Program-made: the position numbers and the translations under genes
Shown here: one piece after another, positions 53,414 to 61,320 of the stretch
Layout of the letters: every line of letters starts with the position of its first letter
Position numbering within the stretch: position 1 is the stretch's first letter
The notes under the pieces: model-generated
Told to the model about the DNA's origin: nothing
Seen by the model: the letters and a program-made list of their open reading frames with translations, nothing else
The model's database searches: none
Assembly: GCA_964617995.1 (NCBI GenBank)
Contig: CAZTXD010000002.1
Coordinates: 1 to 64,000, forward strand
Origin: CAZTXD01 sp964617995
Lineage (GTDB): Bacteria > Actinomycetota > Acidimicrobiia > Spongiisociales > ZC4RG35
Length of the DNA: 64,000 nucleotides
Reading direction: 5' to 3'

Positions 53414-55003
53414 ATGTTTCAGGTGAGAAATCGCCCCAAGAAGACCAAGGCGACCCGTGAAGAGTCGTTCTCACCCGCACCGGCTTCGAAGACACGCCAC
53501 GTCGACGCCATCGAGATACCACCAGGCGACACCCTGGAGACGATCCTGTTGTCTGCCGGTGGCCCGGTGGAAGTCGCCGGCATCGAGGTCGAGTCGGACA
53601 CCATCGACCGATTGCGTGAGCAGGAAGTCGAGCTGGTCGTTCCCCTCATCGGCCAGGGGGAGCTCCTCGGCGCTCTCTATCTAGGCCGTCGTCTCTCCGA
53701 TCAGCCCTACTCGACCGACGATCGACGTCTTCTTGGCAACCTCGCCTCTCAGGTCGCTCCCGCGATGAAGGTGGCCCAGCTCGTCCGCGAGCAGCAGACC
53801 GAAGCGAAGGAGAAAGAGCGCATCGAGCAGGAGCTCAAGGTGGCCGCCCTGATCCAACAGACCCTGCTCCCCAAGGAGCTGCCCTCGATCAACGGCTGGA
53901 ATGTAGATGCCTTCTACCGGCCTGCCCGTGCCGTGGGTGGTGACTTCTACGACTTCATCGAGTTGGGAGATCATCGTCTCGGAGTCGTCATCGGAGACGT
54001 CACCGACAAGGGCGTGCCAGCGGCGCTCGTGATGGCCACCTCCCGCTCGATGCTGCGTGCCGCCGCACTCCAGCACGACTCCCCATCCGAGGTGCTGGCA
54101 GCAGTCAACGAGAACCTCGTGCCCGAGATACCGGACGCGATGTTCGTGACCTGTCTGTACGCGATCATCGACACCGAGGTCGGCGAGGTCGTCTTTGCCA
54201 ATGCCGGGCACAACCTTCCATACGTCCGGACCAGCGAAGGAGTCCTGGAGCTACGGGCGACAGGGATGCCTCTGGGACTCATGCCGGGCATGATTTACGA
54301 GGAGCGAACGCACGGTCTTGGAGACGGCGATGTAATGGTCCTGACCAGCGACGGTATAACCGAGGCACACAGCCCGCAAGGCGAGATGTATGGCTTCTCT
54401 CGGCTGATGGGACGGGTCGCCAAGAAGACCAGAGGCGAGGACATCTGCAGCGCCCTCGTCGCGGATCTGGAGAGCTGGACCGGGCCGGGCGCCGAGCAGG
54501 AGGACGACATCACCCTGGTGGTCATCCGGCGAACCGCATCGGCCAGTGCGTCTGCGGGCGCCTTCGACACCGGCGAGGATGTGCTGATTGAGTTCACGCT
54601 TCCCAGTGTCGAGGGCAACGAGCGGCTGGCCATCAAGAGGGTTGCCGATGCGGTCGGTCATCTCGGGCTCGACGGCTCGCGGCTCGAGAAGCTGAAGACA
54701 GCCGTCGGGGAAACCGTGATGAACGCCATCGAGCACGGAAACGAGAACAACCCCGAGCTCGACGTCGCGGTGAAGGTGGCGGTGAGCCCCGAGCGCGTGA
54801 TCGTGCGCGTCGTAGACGAGGGTGGCGTCGAGGATATCCCCGAGGCGGCCACCCCCGACCTGGAAGCAAAACTCGCCGGGGAGCAACCCCCGAGGGGCTG
54901 GGGGCTCTTTCTGGTCGAGCAGATGGTGGACGAGGTCAACACGTCCCGTGAGAACGGGCATCACATTGTCGAGCTGGTCATGAACCGGGGAGGAGAAGCC
55001 TGA
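53414..55003 (+). CDS. GAF-SpoIIE phosphatase-HATPase switch protein (RsbU/RsbW-like fusion)
   Basis: A 529-residue soluble protein. Residues 75-120 are the end of a GAF domain (VELVVPLIGQGELLGALYLG). After a helical linker (KERIEQELKVAALIQQTLLP) comes a PP2C/SpoIIE phosphatase, residues 155-375, with metal ligands in RAVGGDFYDF, VIGDVTDKGV and EQEDDITLVV. Residues 395-525 are an RsbW-type HATPase (LKTAVGETVMNAIEHGNENN; GWGLFLVEQMVDE). One chain thus carries both phosphatase and kinase-like parts of a partner switch. In related proteins a membrane module like the five paralogs precedes the GAF; here it is missing. STAS genes follow directly. Confidence 0.9.
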   Translation: MFQVRNRPKKTKATREESFSPAPASKTRHVDAIEIPPGDTLETILLSAGGPVEVAGIEVESDTIDRLREQEVELVVPLIGQGELLGALYLGRRLSDQPYSTDDRRLLGNLASQVAPAMKVAQLVREQQTEAKEKERIEQELKVAALIQQTLLPKELPSINGWNVDAFYRPARAVGGDFYDFIELGDHRLGVVIGDVTDKGVPAALVMATSRSMLRAAALQHDSPSEVLAAVNENLVPEIPDAMFVTCLYAIIDTEVGEVVFANAGHNLPYVRTSEGVLELRATGMPLGLMPGMIYEERTHGLGDGDVMVLTSDGITEAHSPQGEMYGFSRLMGRVAKKTRGEDICSALVADLESWTGPGAEQEDDITLVVIRRTASASASAGAFDTGEDVLIEFTLPSVEGNERLAIKRVADAVGHLGLDGSRLEKLKTAVGETVMNAIEHGNENNPELDVAVKVAVSPERVIVRVVDEGGVEDIPEAATPDLEAKLAGEQPPRGWGLFLVEQMVDEVNTSRENGHHIVELVMNRGGEA

Positions 55004-55338
55004 TGTCAGGCGAGGAGTTTTCCGCCATGGTGAAACGGTCCGAGAAGGGCTCGGTGATCGAGCTGGTCGGCACCGTCAACCGGACGTCGAAGGAAGGGAT
55101 GGAGGCCGCGTATGCGGAGGCATCACGGTCTCCGGGCGAGATCCTGCTCGACTTCAACCGAGTCGACTACATCAATTCCACCGGTATCGCGATCATCGTC
55201 GGGGTGCTGGCGATGGCCCGTGCGGAACAGCGGGAGGTGGGCGCGTTCGGTCTCACCGATCATTACAAGGAAGTCTTCGAGATCACCCGTCTCGCCGACT
55301 TCATCCACATCTACGAGGACACGACGTCAATCAACTGA
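55003..55338 (+). CDS. STAS domain anti-anti-sigma factor 1
   Basis: A 111-residue STAS protein whose ATG shares one base with the previous stop (TGATG). ILLDFNRVDYINSTGIAIIV is the conserved strand-helix with the phosphorylatable Ser/Thr (NSTG). DHYKEVFEITRLADFIHIYE forms the C-terminal helix region. It would bind the HATPase part of the preceding switch protein, or its target, depending on phosphorylation. Confidence 0.9.
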   Translation: MSGEEFSAMVKRSEKGSVIELVGTVNRTSKEGMEAAYAEASRSPGEILLDFNRVDYINSTGIAIIVGVLAMARAEQREVGAFGLTDHYKEVFEITRLADFIHIYEDTTSIN

Positions 55339-55352
55339 GAGAGGGGAAGGCG

Positions 55353-55697
55353 ATGCCGACAGCGAATCTGACCATGAACATCCGGGAGGTATCCGAAGGG
55401 GTACGCGTCATCGACGTAGTCGGTGAGATCACTACCTTCTCGGAACAGCAGATCGCCGAGGCCCACGAGGAGGCGGGCGAGGGGGCGACGGCCGTGATCC
55501 TCAACTTCGAAGGTCTCGAGTACATGAACAGTGGCGGTATCGGGTTGCTGGTCACCACTCTCATCCGGGCCCAGAGAGCTGGTCATGCCTTGCGGGCATA
55601 CGGTCTGACCGACCACTACCGGGAGATCTTCTCCCTGACCCGTCTCGACGAGGCGATCGCCATCTACGTCGACGAAGCGGCGGCCATCGCCGGGTGA
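55353..55697 (+). CDS. STAS domain anti-anti-sigma factor 2
   Basis: A 114-residue STAS protein, 14 bases after the first, with GAGGGGAAGG as ribosome binding site. VILNFEGLEYMNSGGIGLLV holds the phosphorylation Ser (NSGG), and TDHYREIFSLTRLDEAIAIY the C-terminal region. Sequence similarity to the first STAS indicates duplication. The two may be alternative targets of the same phosphatase-kinase. No cognate sigma factor gene lies nearby. Confidence 0.9.
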   Translation: MPTANLTMNIREVSEGVRVIDVVGEITTFSEQQIAEAHEEAGEGATAVILNFEGLEYMNSGGIGLLVTTLIRAQRAGHALRAYGLTDHYREIFSLTRLDEAIAIYVDEAAAIAG

Positions 55698-56083
55698 CCC
55701 GTGCCGGCTGTACGGCGGGCGGAATGAGTGAGACGACCTTTCGACCTGCCTATAGCAGTTGGCCCCGTACAACCGGCTCCTCCACGACGTTGTGACGGCC
55801 AGGACCGAGGAGCACCCGGCGACACGCCCTTCTCCCGAGGCTCGGCCTATCTGAAGACTGGGTTCGGCGGTTCTCGTACCCCACCGATCTTTCCACCAGC
55901 AGAGCCTTCCATCCAGAGCGCGCCAACCCGGCAAGCCGCGGCCAGGCCGTCCGGTCCCGCCCCCGCGCGTCGAAGTCGCCATCGACCTGATGTGGCTGTT
56001 CGGCGTTACGAACGGATGTCTCGAAGCCCGTAACGATTGCGGAACGACCACCACGTAGAAGTAGGGGACGAAAGGAGCACGCA
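55698..56083. promoter_or_regulatory. Intergenic region with paired CGTTACG/CGTAACG inverted repeat
   Basis: These 386 bases have no recognised gene. CGTTACG (56004-56010) and CGTAACG (56029-56035) form an inverted pair with 25-base centre spacing, 49-80 bases before the gene at 56084. AAAGGAG at 56071-56077 is its ribosome binding site. The pair is the clearest example of the heptamer recurring through this locus. Confidence 0.5.
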
Positions 56084-56764
56084 ATGACCGAACCGAGAGA
56101 CGCAGGCAACTGGGCGAAGCCGATCGACGAGTTCCACGTCGTAGACCTGGCCGAGGGGGTTTTCAAAGGCAACGTCGAAGGCAGGAAGCCGACCGGGCCG
56201 CTTCAAGGGTTCGGCCAGCTCTGGCAGAAGACCTATCAGGTATCGATACCCGGACCCAGCCCCGAGGCCGTCATCCAGACCTGGAAGGACCACTTCGGCG
56301 ACTTCTGGTACCCATCCAACAAGTTCTACGCCCCTGCCGCCGGGATAGCCCCGGGCGAGATCGCGGTGGTCGCCGGAGGCCGGGGGCCCACCAAGGTGAC
56401 TACGGGAGTCCGTGTCATCTACGCCGACGACACCTCATGGTCGTACATGACACCCGAGGGTCACCCCTGGGCGGCGATCATCACATTCAGCGCCCACGAG
56501 GAGGAGGCGGGCACAGCGGCCCGGATCCATCTGCTGGTCCGGGCCAACGACCCGCTCTACGAAGCCAGCTTCCGGCTCTACACCAGCCGGCTCGAGGACA
56601 AGATCTGGACCCACACTCTCACCCGGCTCGCCGCCCATTTCGGGAGTTCGGAGCATATCGAGCTACAGGCGGCGTTGATCGACAAGAAACGTCAGTGGGC
56701 TCAGTTCGGCAACATCTGGAAGAACTCTGCGATCAGGACGCTACTTCGCCGGGATCGCAGGTAG
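56084..56764 (+). CDS. Hypothetical protein, possibly lipid-binding fold
   Basis: A 226-residue soluble protein. TYQVSIPGPSPEAVIQTWKD has the rhythm of SRPBCC-like N-termini, and ITFSAHEEEAGTAARIHLLV a central strand pair; ASFRLYTSRLEDKIWTHTLT is a long helix. No catalytic motif is visible and I do not recognise a named family. It is preceded by the paired heptamers and followed by a strong hairpin, so it is its own transcription unit at the end of the signalling locus. Confidence 0.65.
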   Translation: MTEPRDAGNWAKPIDEFHVVDLAEGVFKGNVEGRKPTGPLQGFGQLWQKTYQVSIPGPSPEAVIQTWKDHFGDFWYPSNKFYAPAAGIAPGEIAVVAGGRGPTKVTTGVRVIYADDTSWSYMTPEGHPWAAIITFSAHEEEAGTAARIHLLVRANDPLYEASFRLYTSRLEDKIWTHTLTRLAAHFGSSEHIELQAALIDKKRQWAQFGNIWKNSAIRTLLRRDRR

Positions 56765-56835
56765 TGGGGGAGGCAACCGTTTCTGCGCCGATTCGGGGAG
56801 CCTGTAGCTCCTCGAACTGACACAGAACGGCGCAA

Positions 56836-56869
56836 GAGAAGCCGGGCCTGCTGGCGGGCCCGGCTTCTC
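56836..56869 (+). terminator. Strong hairpin after the 56084 gene, no T-run
   Basis: GAGAAGCCGGGCC (56836-56848) and its exact complement (56857-56869) form a 13-bp stem with an 8-base loop. The position, 72 bases after the stop at 56764 and before the next start, fits a transcription terminator. The T-run is absent, as is common in high-GC actinobacteria. Confidence 0.65.
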
Positions 56870-56974
56870 GGTTCACCGAGCAGCTGGAGAGCCATGGGTC
56901 TCCGGTTTCGTGGCCGGAAGTCCCGCCTGGTCGGAACCCTGGACGAACGGGAGCCTGGCCTATCCTCACGGGCT

Positions 56975-58060
56975 GTGACCATCCACCACCTCGACCGAAC
57001 CCAGGCACGACGCCTCGCAGTGAGAGCCCAGATGCTGGATGCCACCAGACCCACCGGTCTCGTCGAGACGGTCGAGCAACTGACCCTGCTTCAGATCGAC
57101 CCCACCGCGGCGATAGCACCCAGTGCGGACCTGGTGGCCTGGAGTCGCCTCGGTGAGGCGTATCGACCCGAGGATCTGCGACGGGCGCTGGAGGAGGAGC
57201 GCTCGCTCTACGAGTTCAACGCCTTGGTGCGGCCGATCAGCGATCTACGGCTCTATCTCGCCGACATGGCGACCTGGCCCCGTTATCGGGACGCCCGGGA
57301 GTGGCTGCAGGTCAACGACACCTTCCGGCGGGACATCCTCGACCTTCTCGGGTCGTCGGGACCTCTGTTGTCACGCGACATCCCCGACACCAGCGTCGAG
57401 CCCTGGCGATCGACGGGTTGGACCAACGCCCGGAACGTCACCCAGATGCTGGAGTTCCTGATGATGCGGGGCGAAGTCGCCATTGCGGGGCGGCAGGGCA
57501 GACAGAGGTTGTGGGACGTGGCGGAACGTGTCTACCCGCACGACGTCGAGGCGGTGCCTGCAGAGGAGGCGAGAAGGCTTCGTGACGAGCGGCGCCTCCG
57601 TGCGCTGGGTATCGCACGATCGAAGATGCCTGCGCAGCCGCTCGAGCCATACGACGTCGGAGAGGTGGGTGAGGCCGCGACGGTGGAAGATGTCCCGGGG
57701 GAGTGGCGGATCGACCCGGCGCTGTTGGACGGGTCATTCCGGGGGCGGACGGCTCTGCTGTCGCCCTTCGATCGGCTCATCCACGACCGGAGACGCACCG
57801 AGGAGCTATTCGAGTATGAGTACGTGCTCGAGATGTACAGGCCGGCGTCCAATCGCCGCTGGGGATACTTCGCTCTGCCGATCCTGCACGGAGACCGCCT
57901 GGTGGGGAAGCTCGACGCCAAGGCCGATCGGAAGGCGGGGGTGTTGCAGGTCAACGCGGTTCACGAGGACCCACCGTTCGACCGGGAGACGCGCTCGGGT
58001 GTGCACCAGGAGATAGAGAGCCTGGCCGAATGGCTGGGTCTGGAGCTGACCGGGCTCTGA
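56975..58060 (+). CDS. YcaQ-like winged-helix protein (HTH_42 family)
   Basis: A 361-residue protein of the crosslink-repair glycosylase YcaQ family: LDRTQARRLAVRAQMLDA at the start, LTLLQIDPTAAIAPSADLVA, then SLYEFNALVRPISDLRLYLA and LLSPFDRLIHDRRRTEELFE near residue 265, with GKLDAKADRKAGVLQVNAVH at the end. YcaQ unhooks DNA interstrand crosslinks; actinobacterial relatives sit in crosslinker-resistance loci. The catalytic QxD of the glycosylase subgroup appears as QID in LLQIDPT. I chose GTG 56975; longer frames would begin 24 bases after the upstream hairpin. Confidence 0.8.
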   Translation: MTIHHLDRTQARRLAVRAQMLDATRPTGLVETVEQLTLLQIDPTAAIAPSADLVAWSRLGEAYRPEDLRRALEEERSLYEFNALVRPISDLRLYLADMATWPRYRDAREWLQVNDTFRRDILDLLGSSGPLLSRDIPDTSVEPWRSTGWTNARNVTQMLEFLMMRGEVAIAGRQGRQRLWDVAERVYPHDVEAVPAEEARRLRDERRLRALGIARSKMPAQPLEPYDVGEVGEAATVEDVPGEWRIDPALLDGSFRGRTALLSPFDRLIHDRRRTEELFEYEYVLEMYRPASNRRWGYFALPILHGDRLVGKLDAKADRKAGVLQVNAVHEDPPFDRETRSGVHQEIESLAEWLGLELTGL

Positions 58061-58204
58061 ACCGGCCGGTCAGGTACCGGTGAGTCGGGGGTTCCGTTCT
58101 CCACGATAGCTTGGATTGCCTCCATGAGATCGTTGGAGACGAGGAACGACGACTTCCTTTCGGGCAGGCTCGGCGGGGAACTGTTGATCAAACTGGATTG
58201 TTCG

Positions 58205-58220
58205 ATCAACTAGGTTTGAT
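58205..58220. promoter_or_regulatory. ArsR operator-like palindrome ATCAA-N6-TTGAT
   Basis: ATCAA at 58205-58209 and TTGAT at 58216-58220 form a palindrome 15 bases before the ArsR-ArsC start. A second palindrome, TTGATCAA, lies at 58184-58191. ArsR/SmtB repressors bind such inverted repeats, so autoregulation by the fused ArsR domain is likely. Confidence 0.6.
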
Positions 58221-58235
58221 GTATAGTCCGCTTCT

Positions 58236-59009
58236 GTGAATATGGAGGTTCGCTGCCAGGTTCCGGCACCAAGCCTTTTCCGGCTGGCTGCACACCCGGT
58301 GCGTTGGCGACTCCTCAGCGAGTTGGCGTATAGCGACCGCCAGGTGCGGGAGCTCACCACCCTGGTGGGGAAGCCGCAGAGCCTGGTTTCCTACCACCTG
58401 GGGCAGCTGCGGGCGGGCCGGCTGGTGTCGACGCGGCGCAGTTCCGCCGATGGCCGCGACGCCTACTACAGCCTCGACCTTGCCCGCTGCGGGGAGCTGC
58501 TGGCGGAAGCCGGCGGGGCGCTCCACCCCGGGCTCAGCCTCGGCCCGCCGCTAGCGGAGTTAGGAGCCGGTTCGGAGCGACGGACCCGGGTGTTGTTCTT
58601 GTGCACCGGCAACAGCACCCGTTCGCAGTTGGCCGAAGCGCTGCTCCGGCACCTCGCGGGTGACACGGTGGAGGTGGCCAGTGCGGGCAGCCATCCCAAG
58701 CCGGTGCATCCGAACGCGGTGCGGGTGATGCAGGAACGGGGGATCGATCCTGCGGGGAGCCGGTCGAAGCATCTCGGAGACTTCACCAGGCGGCGGTTCG
58801 ACTACGTGATCACCCTGTGCGACAAGGTCCGGGAGGTGTGCCCAGAGTTCCCAAGAGCCCGGCGCATACACTGGAGCATCCCGGACCCAGCCCTCGAAGG
58901 GGACACCGTCGAGGAGACCTACCCGGCGTTCCAGCGGACCGCTTCAGAGATCGAAACCAGGGTTCGGTTCCTGGCCCACACGATCGGACAGCAACCTGCA
59001 AGGAGGTAA
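58236..59009 (+). CDS. ArsR regulator fused to low-molecular-weight arsenate reductase
   Basis: A 257-residue fusion. Residues 1-95 are an ArsR winged helix (LFRLAAHPVRWRLLSELAYS; VGKPQSLVSYHLGQLRAGRL). Residues about 115-250 are an LMW-phosphatase-type arsenate reductase with the P-loop VLFLCTGNSTRSQLAEALL (Cys123) and VITLCDKVREVCPEFP holding the second Cys set. The family reduces arsenate to arsenite with thioredoxin or mycothiol. One protein therefore senses and detoxifies. Starts GTG 58236 and ATG 58242 are both possible. A VOC gene follows after 5 bases. Confidence 0.9.
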   Translation: MNMEVRCQVPAPSLFRLAAHPVRWRLLSELAYSDRQVRELTTLVGKPQSLVSYHLGQLRAGRLVSTRRSSADGRDAYYSLDLARCGELLAEAGGALHPGLSLGPPLAELGAGSERRTRVLFLCTGNSTRSQLAEALLRHLAGDTVEVASAGSHPKPVHPNAVRVMQERGIDPAGSRSKHLGDFTRRRFDYVITLCDKVREVCPEFPRARRIHWSIPDPALEGDTVEETYPAFQRTASEIETRVRFLAHTIGQQPARR

Positions 59010-59014
59010 GCAAC

Positions 59015-59398
59015 GTGGCTGAAGACACCGTGAATGTCCGCTATATGGTCGATGACGTCGATACGGCCGTCGACTTCTACACGAAGCTTTTCGGCTTCAC
59101 TCTCCGCTCCACCGCCGCTCCCGCTTTCGCCGACGTCGTCCGCGGCAACCTGCGCCTGCTGCTCAGCGGTCCAACCAGCTCAGCCGGGCGTCCCATGCCC
59201 GACGGTCGCACGCCCGAACCCGGTGGCTGGAACCGGATCCACTTCGTCGTGGACGACATCGAGAGCGAGGTGGAGCGTCTTCGCGCCGAGGGGGTGCGCT
59301 TCCGCAACGACATCGTCACCGGTCCGGGAGGGAAGCAGGTCCTGGTCGAGGACCCTGCCGGCAACCCGATCGAGGTCTTCCAACCTGCCAGCAGGTAA
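59015..59398 (+). CDS. VOC family (glyoxalase-like) protein in the arsenic operon
   Basis: A 127-residue VOC protein: VRYMVDDVDTAVDFYTKLFG at the start, WNRIHFVVDDIESEVERLRA in the middle and LVEDPAGNPIEVFQP at the end. GTG 59015 follows AGGAGG by 8 bases. It lacks the Cys pair of the ArsI organoarsenical lyases, so ArsI function is unlikely. It is coupled to the ArsR-ArsC fusion gene and probably induced with it. Confidence 0.83.
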   Translation: MAEDTVNVRYMVDDVDTAVDFYTKLFGFTLRSTAAPAFADVVRGNLRLLLSGPTSSAGRPMPDGRTPEPGGWNRIHFVVDDIESEVERLRAEGVRFRNDIVTGPGGKQVLVEDPAGNPIEVFQPASR

Positions 59399-59418
59399 CC
59401 GACCATGAGCTCAGAGAA

Positions 59419-59625
59419 ATGGGTGGCGGGTGGTGGCACCCGGCGAGTGCTACAGCATGCGTTCGTGGACACCACGTGCCGCTCGACGGGTCGCAGTTGT
59501 GCATGCACTACTTCGACTCGCGCGGCGTGTTCCGCGTCTACAACGTGGCCGTCGACGACGAGGGGTGGCGCCTCTGGCGGGACTCACCCGGGTTCTCTCG
59601 ATCAGTCCCGTCCGCATCTCGCTAA
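59419..59625 (+). pseudogene. Fragment of a conserved hypothetical protein, frameshifted
   Basis: One frame reads GSQLCMHYFDSRGVFRVYNV and then DDEGWRLWRDSPGFS, which resembles the middle of small DUF1579-like or SnoaL-like proteins. The start and end are missing, and its end overlaps the epoxide hydrolase on the other strand by four bases. Probably a relic left by a deletion. Confidence 0.4.
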
Positions 59626-60818
59626 CGGAATCGGCGGAAGAACTCGCGTATGTCCCCGACGAGCAGGCCGGGTACCTCCATGGCCGGGAAGTGGCCGCCA
59701 CGGTCGAACTCGGTCCAGTGCACGATGTTGTGGGTGCGGGCGGCGAGGTGACGGATGGAAACGGAGACCTCCCCGGGGAACACGGCCACTCCGATGGGCA
59801 CGGCGGAGGGCGCGTCGCTCCGCACGAAGTCGGTATCCGTCTGATGGTGGCGGCCAGACGAGTCGGCCGCGCCTGCCATCCGGCTCAGCGTGGCGTCCTC
59901 CTTGTAGAAGCGGGCGGACGAACCCGCCGTGGCGGTCAGCCAGTACAGGGTCACATTGGTGAGGAGCCAGTCACGATCGACTGCGTCCTCGGGCACCTCA
60001 TCAGAGTCGGTCCATTCCTTGAACTTCTCCACGATCCAGGCCAGCTGACCGACAGGTGAGTCGGTGAGCGCGTAAGCCACGGTCTGAGGCCGGGTGGCTT
60101 GGAGCACTGCATATCCTCGCTGGTCACGCCAGAAGCGGCCAAGATCCTGGAGGCGCTGTCGCTCGGATTCGGTGAGAGTCGCCGCCTGGTCCTTGGTCGG
60201 CGCACTGGAGAGCCCGTTGACGTGTACGCCGACGACGCGGTCGGGGTGGAGGCGACCCAAGGCAGGGGAGACCAGCGAGCCGAAGTCGCCGCCGTGGGCG
60301 CCGTATCGGTCGTACTCCAGCCGCTCCATCAGCTCGGCGAACACGACGGTGACACGGTTCAGGTCCCAACCGGTCCCATGAGTGGGCCCGGAGAAACCGA
60401 AGCCCGGTATCGAAGGCGCCACCACGTGGAAGGCATCGGCGGAGTCGCCCCCGTGTGCCCGTGGGTCGGTGAGGGGACCAATGATTTCGGAGAACTCAAC
60501 GATCGACCCCGGCCAGCCGTGGATGATAACCAGCGGCAGGGCGTCGGGCTCTGCTGAGCGAACGTGCAGGAGATGGACGTCTTGTCCGTCGATCGGGGTG
60601 GTGAACTGGGAGAACTCGTTGAGGCGGGCTTCGTGCTCTCGCCAGTCGTAGCTGGTGCGCCAATACTCGGCCAGCTCCCGCAGATAGCCGAGCGGCACTC
60701 CGTAATCCCCGCCGACCCCGGGCGGCCCGGTGGGCCAGCGCGTGCGGGCCAGGCGTTCGCGTAGGTCGTCGAGATCCGCTTCGGGGACATCGATGCGGAA
60801 GGGTCGGACCTCACTCAC
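59622..60818 (-). CDS. Epoxide hydrolase (EHN-type alpha/beta hydrolase)
   Basis: A 398-residue hydrolase of the microsomal-type epoxide hydrolase family. VRPFRIDVPEADLDDLRERL is the EHN N-terminal domain, LPLVIIHGWPGSIVEFSEII the oxyanion-hole HGWPGS, YGAHGGDFGSLVSPALG the nucleophile elbow with Asp (GGDFG), and DRGGHFPAMEVP the catalytic His. Acid Glu/Tyr positions are in the lid. I chose GTG 60818; the longer frame to 61052 is antisense to the acetyltransferase gene. It opens aliphatic or aromatic epoxides. Confidence 0.88.
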   Translation of the reverse strand: MSEVRPFRIDVPEADLDDLRERLARTRWPTGPPGVGGDYGVPLGYLRELAEYWRTSYDWREHEARLNEFSQFTTPIDGQDVHLLHVRSAEPDALPLVIIHGWPGSIVEFSEIIGPLTDPRAHGGDSADAFHVVAPSIPGFGFSGPTHGTGWDLNRVTVVFAELMERLEYDRYGAHGGDFGSLVSPALGRLHPDRVVGVHVNGLSSAPTKDQAATLTESERQRLQDLGRFWRDQRGYAVLQATRPQTVAYALTDSPVGQLAWIVEKFKEWTDSDEVPEDAVDRDWLLTNVTLYWLTATAGSSARFYKEDATLSRMAGAADSSGRHHQTDTDFVRSDAPSAVPIGVAVFPGEVSVSIRHLAARTHNIVHWTEFDRGGHFPAMEVPGLLVGDIREFFRRFR

Positions 60819-60834
60819 GGGCCACCGTCTGCAG

Positions 60835-61320
60835 TCACAGGAAGGGATCGGGGAACGTGAATGTGCCACGCATGGCGTCGTTGAAGGCGGTGAGGGGGCG
60901 CATGAGGAAGTAAGGCCGCCATCCGCCCACCGGAGGAGTGATGCCGTATTCCTCGGCCGGGCGGAAGCCGAACCGGGAGTAGTACCCGGGAGGTATGGCG
61001 ACCAGGCCGACCAGCGATTCATCGAGGGCGTCGGCGGCTCCGAGCACGGCATGCATGAGAGCCTGTCCTACACCCCGGTCACGTTCTTCAGGATCGACGC
61101 TGGGCGGTACCAGTGCCAACGCGTGGGCCGATCCGACCTGGCCCCGTGTGGCCGCGACGTGTCCGACGACGTCATCGTCTCGGTCGATGACGACGAAGGA
61201 CAGGGCTGGGAGCCAGGAACTGTCGGTATGGAGCTTGTCGAAGAAGACCTCCGAGGAGACATTGGAGAACAGGGCTTGGATCGCCTCGGTGTCGCTCGGG
61301 AGTTCGCGTCGGATGATCAT
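60835..61320 (-). CDS. GNAT family N-acetyltransferase
   Basis: A 161-residue acetyltransferase. LALVPPSVDPEERDRGVGQA contains the acetyl-CoA-binding R/Q-x-x-G-x-A loop (RDRGVGQAL), and YYSRFGFRPAEEYGI the typical C-terminal motif. The ATG at 61320 overlaps the ABC permease stop by 4 bases, so the gene is read through from the exporter operon. Substrate is unknown; the linkage suggests modification of an exported compound. Confidence 0.85.
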   Translation of the reverse strand: MIIRRELPSDTEAIQALFSNVSSEVFFDKLHTDSSWLPALSFVVIDRDDDVVGHVAATRGQVGSAHALALVPPSVDPEERDRGVGQALMHAVLGAADALDESLVGLVAIPPGYYSRFGFRPAEEYGITPPVGGWRPYFLMRPLTAFNDAMRGTFTFPDPFL

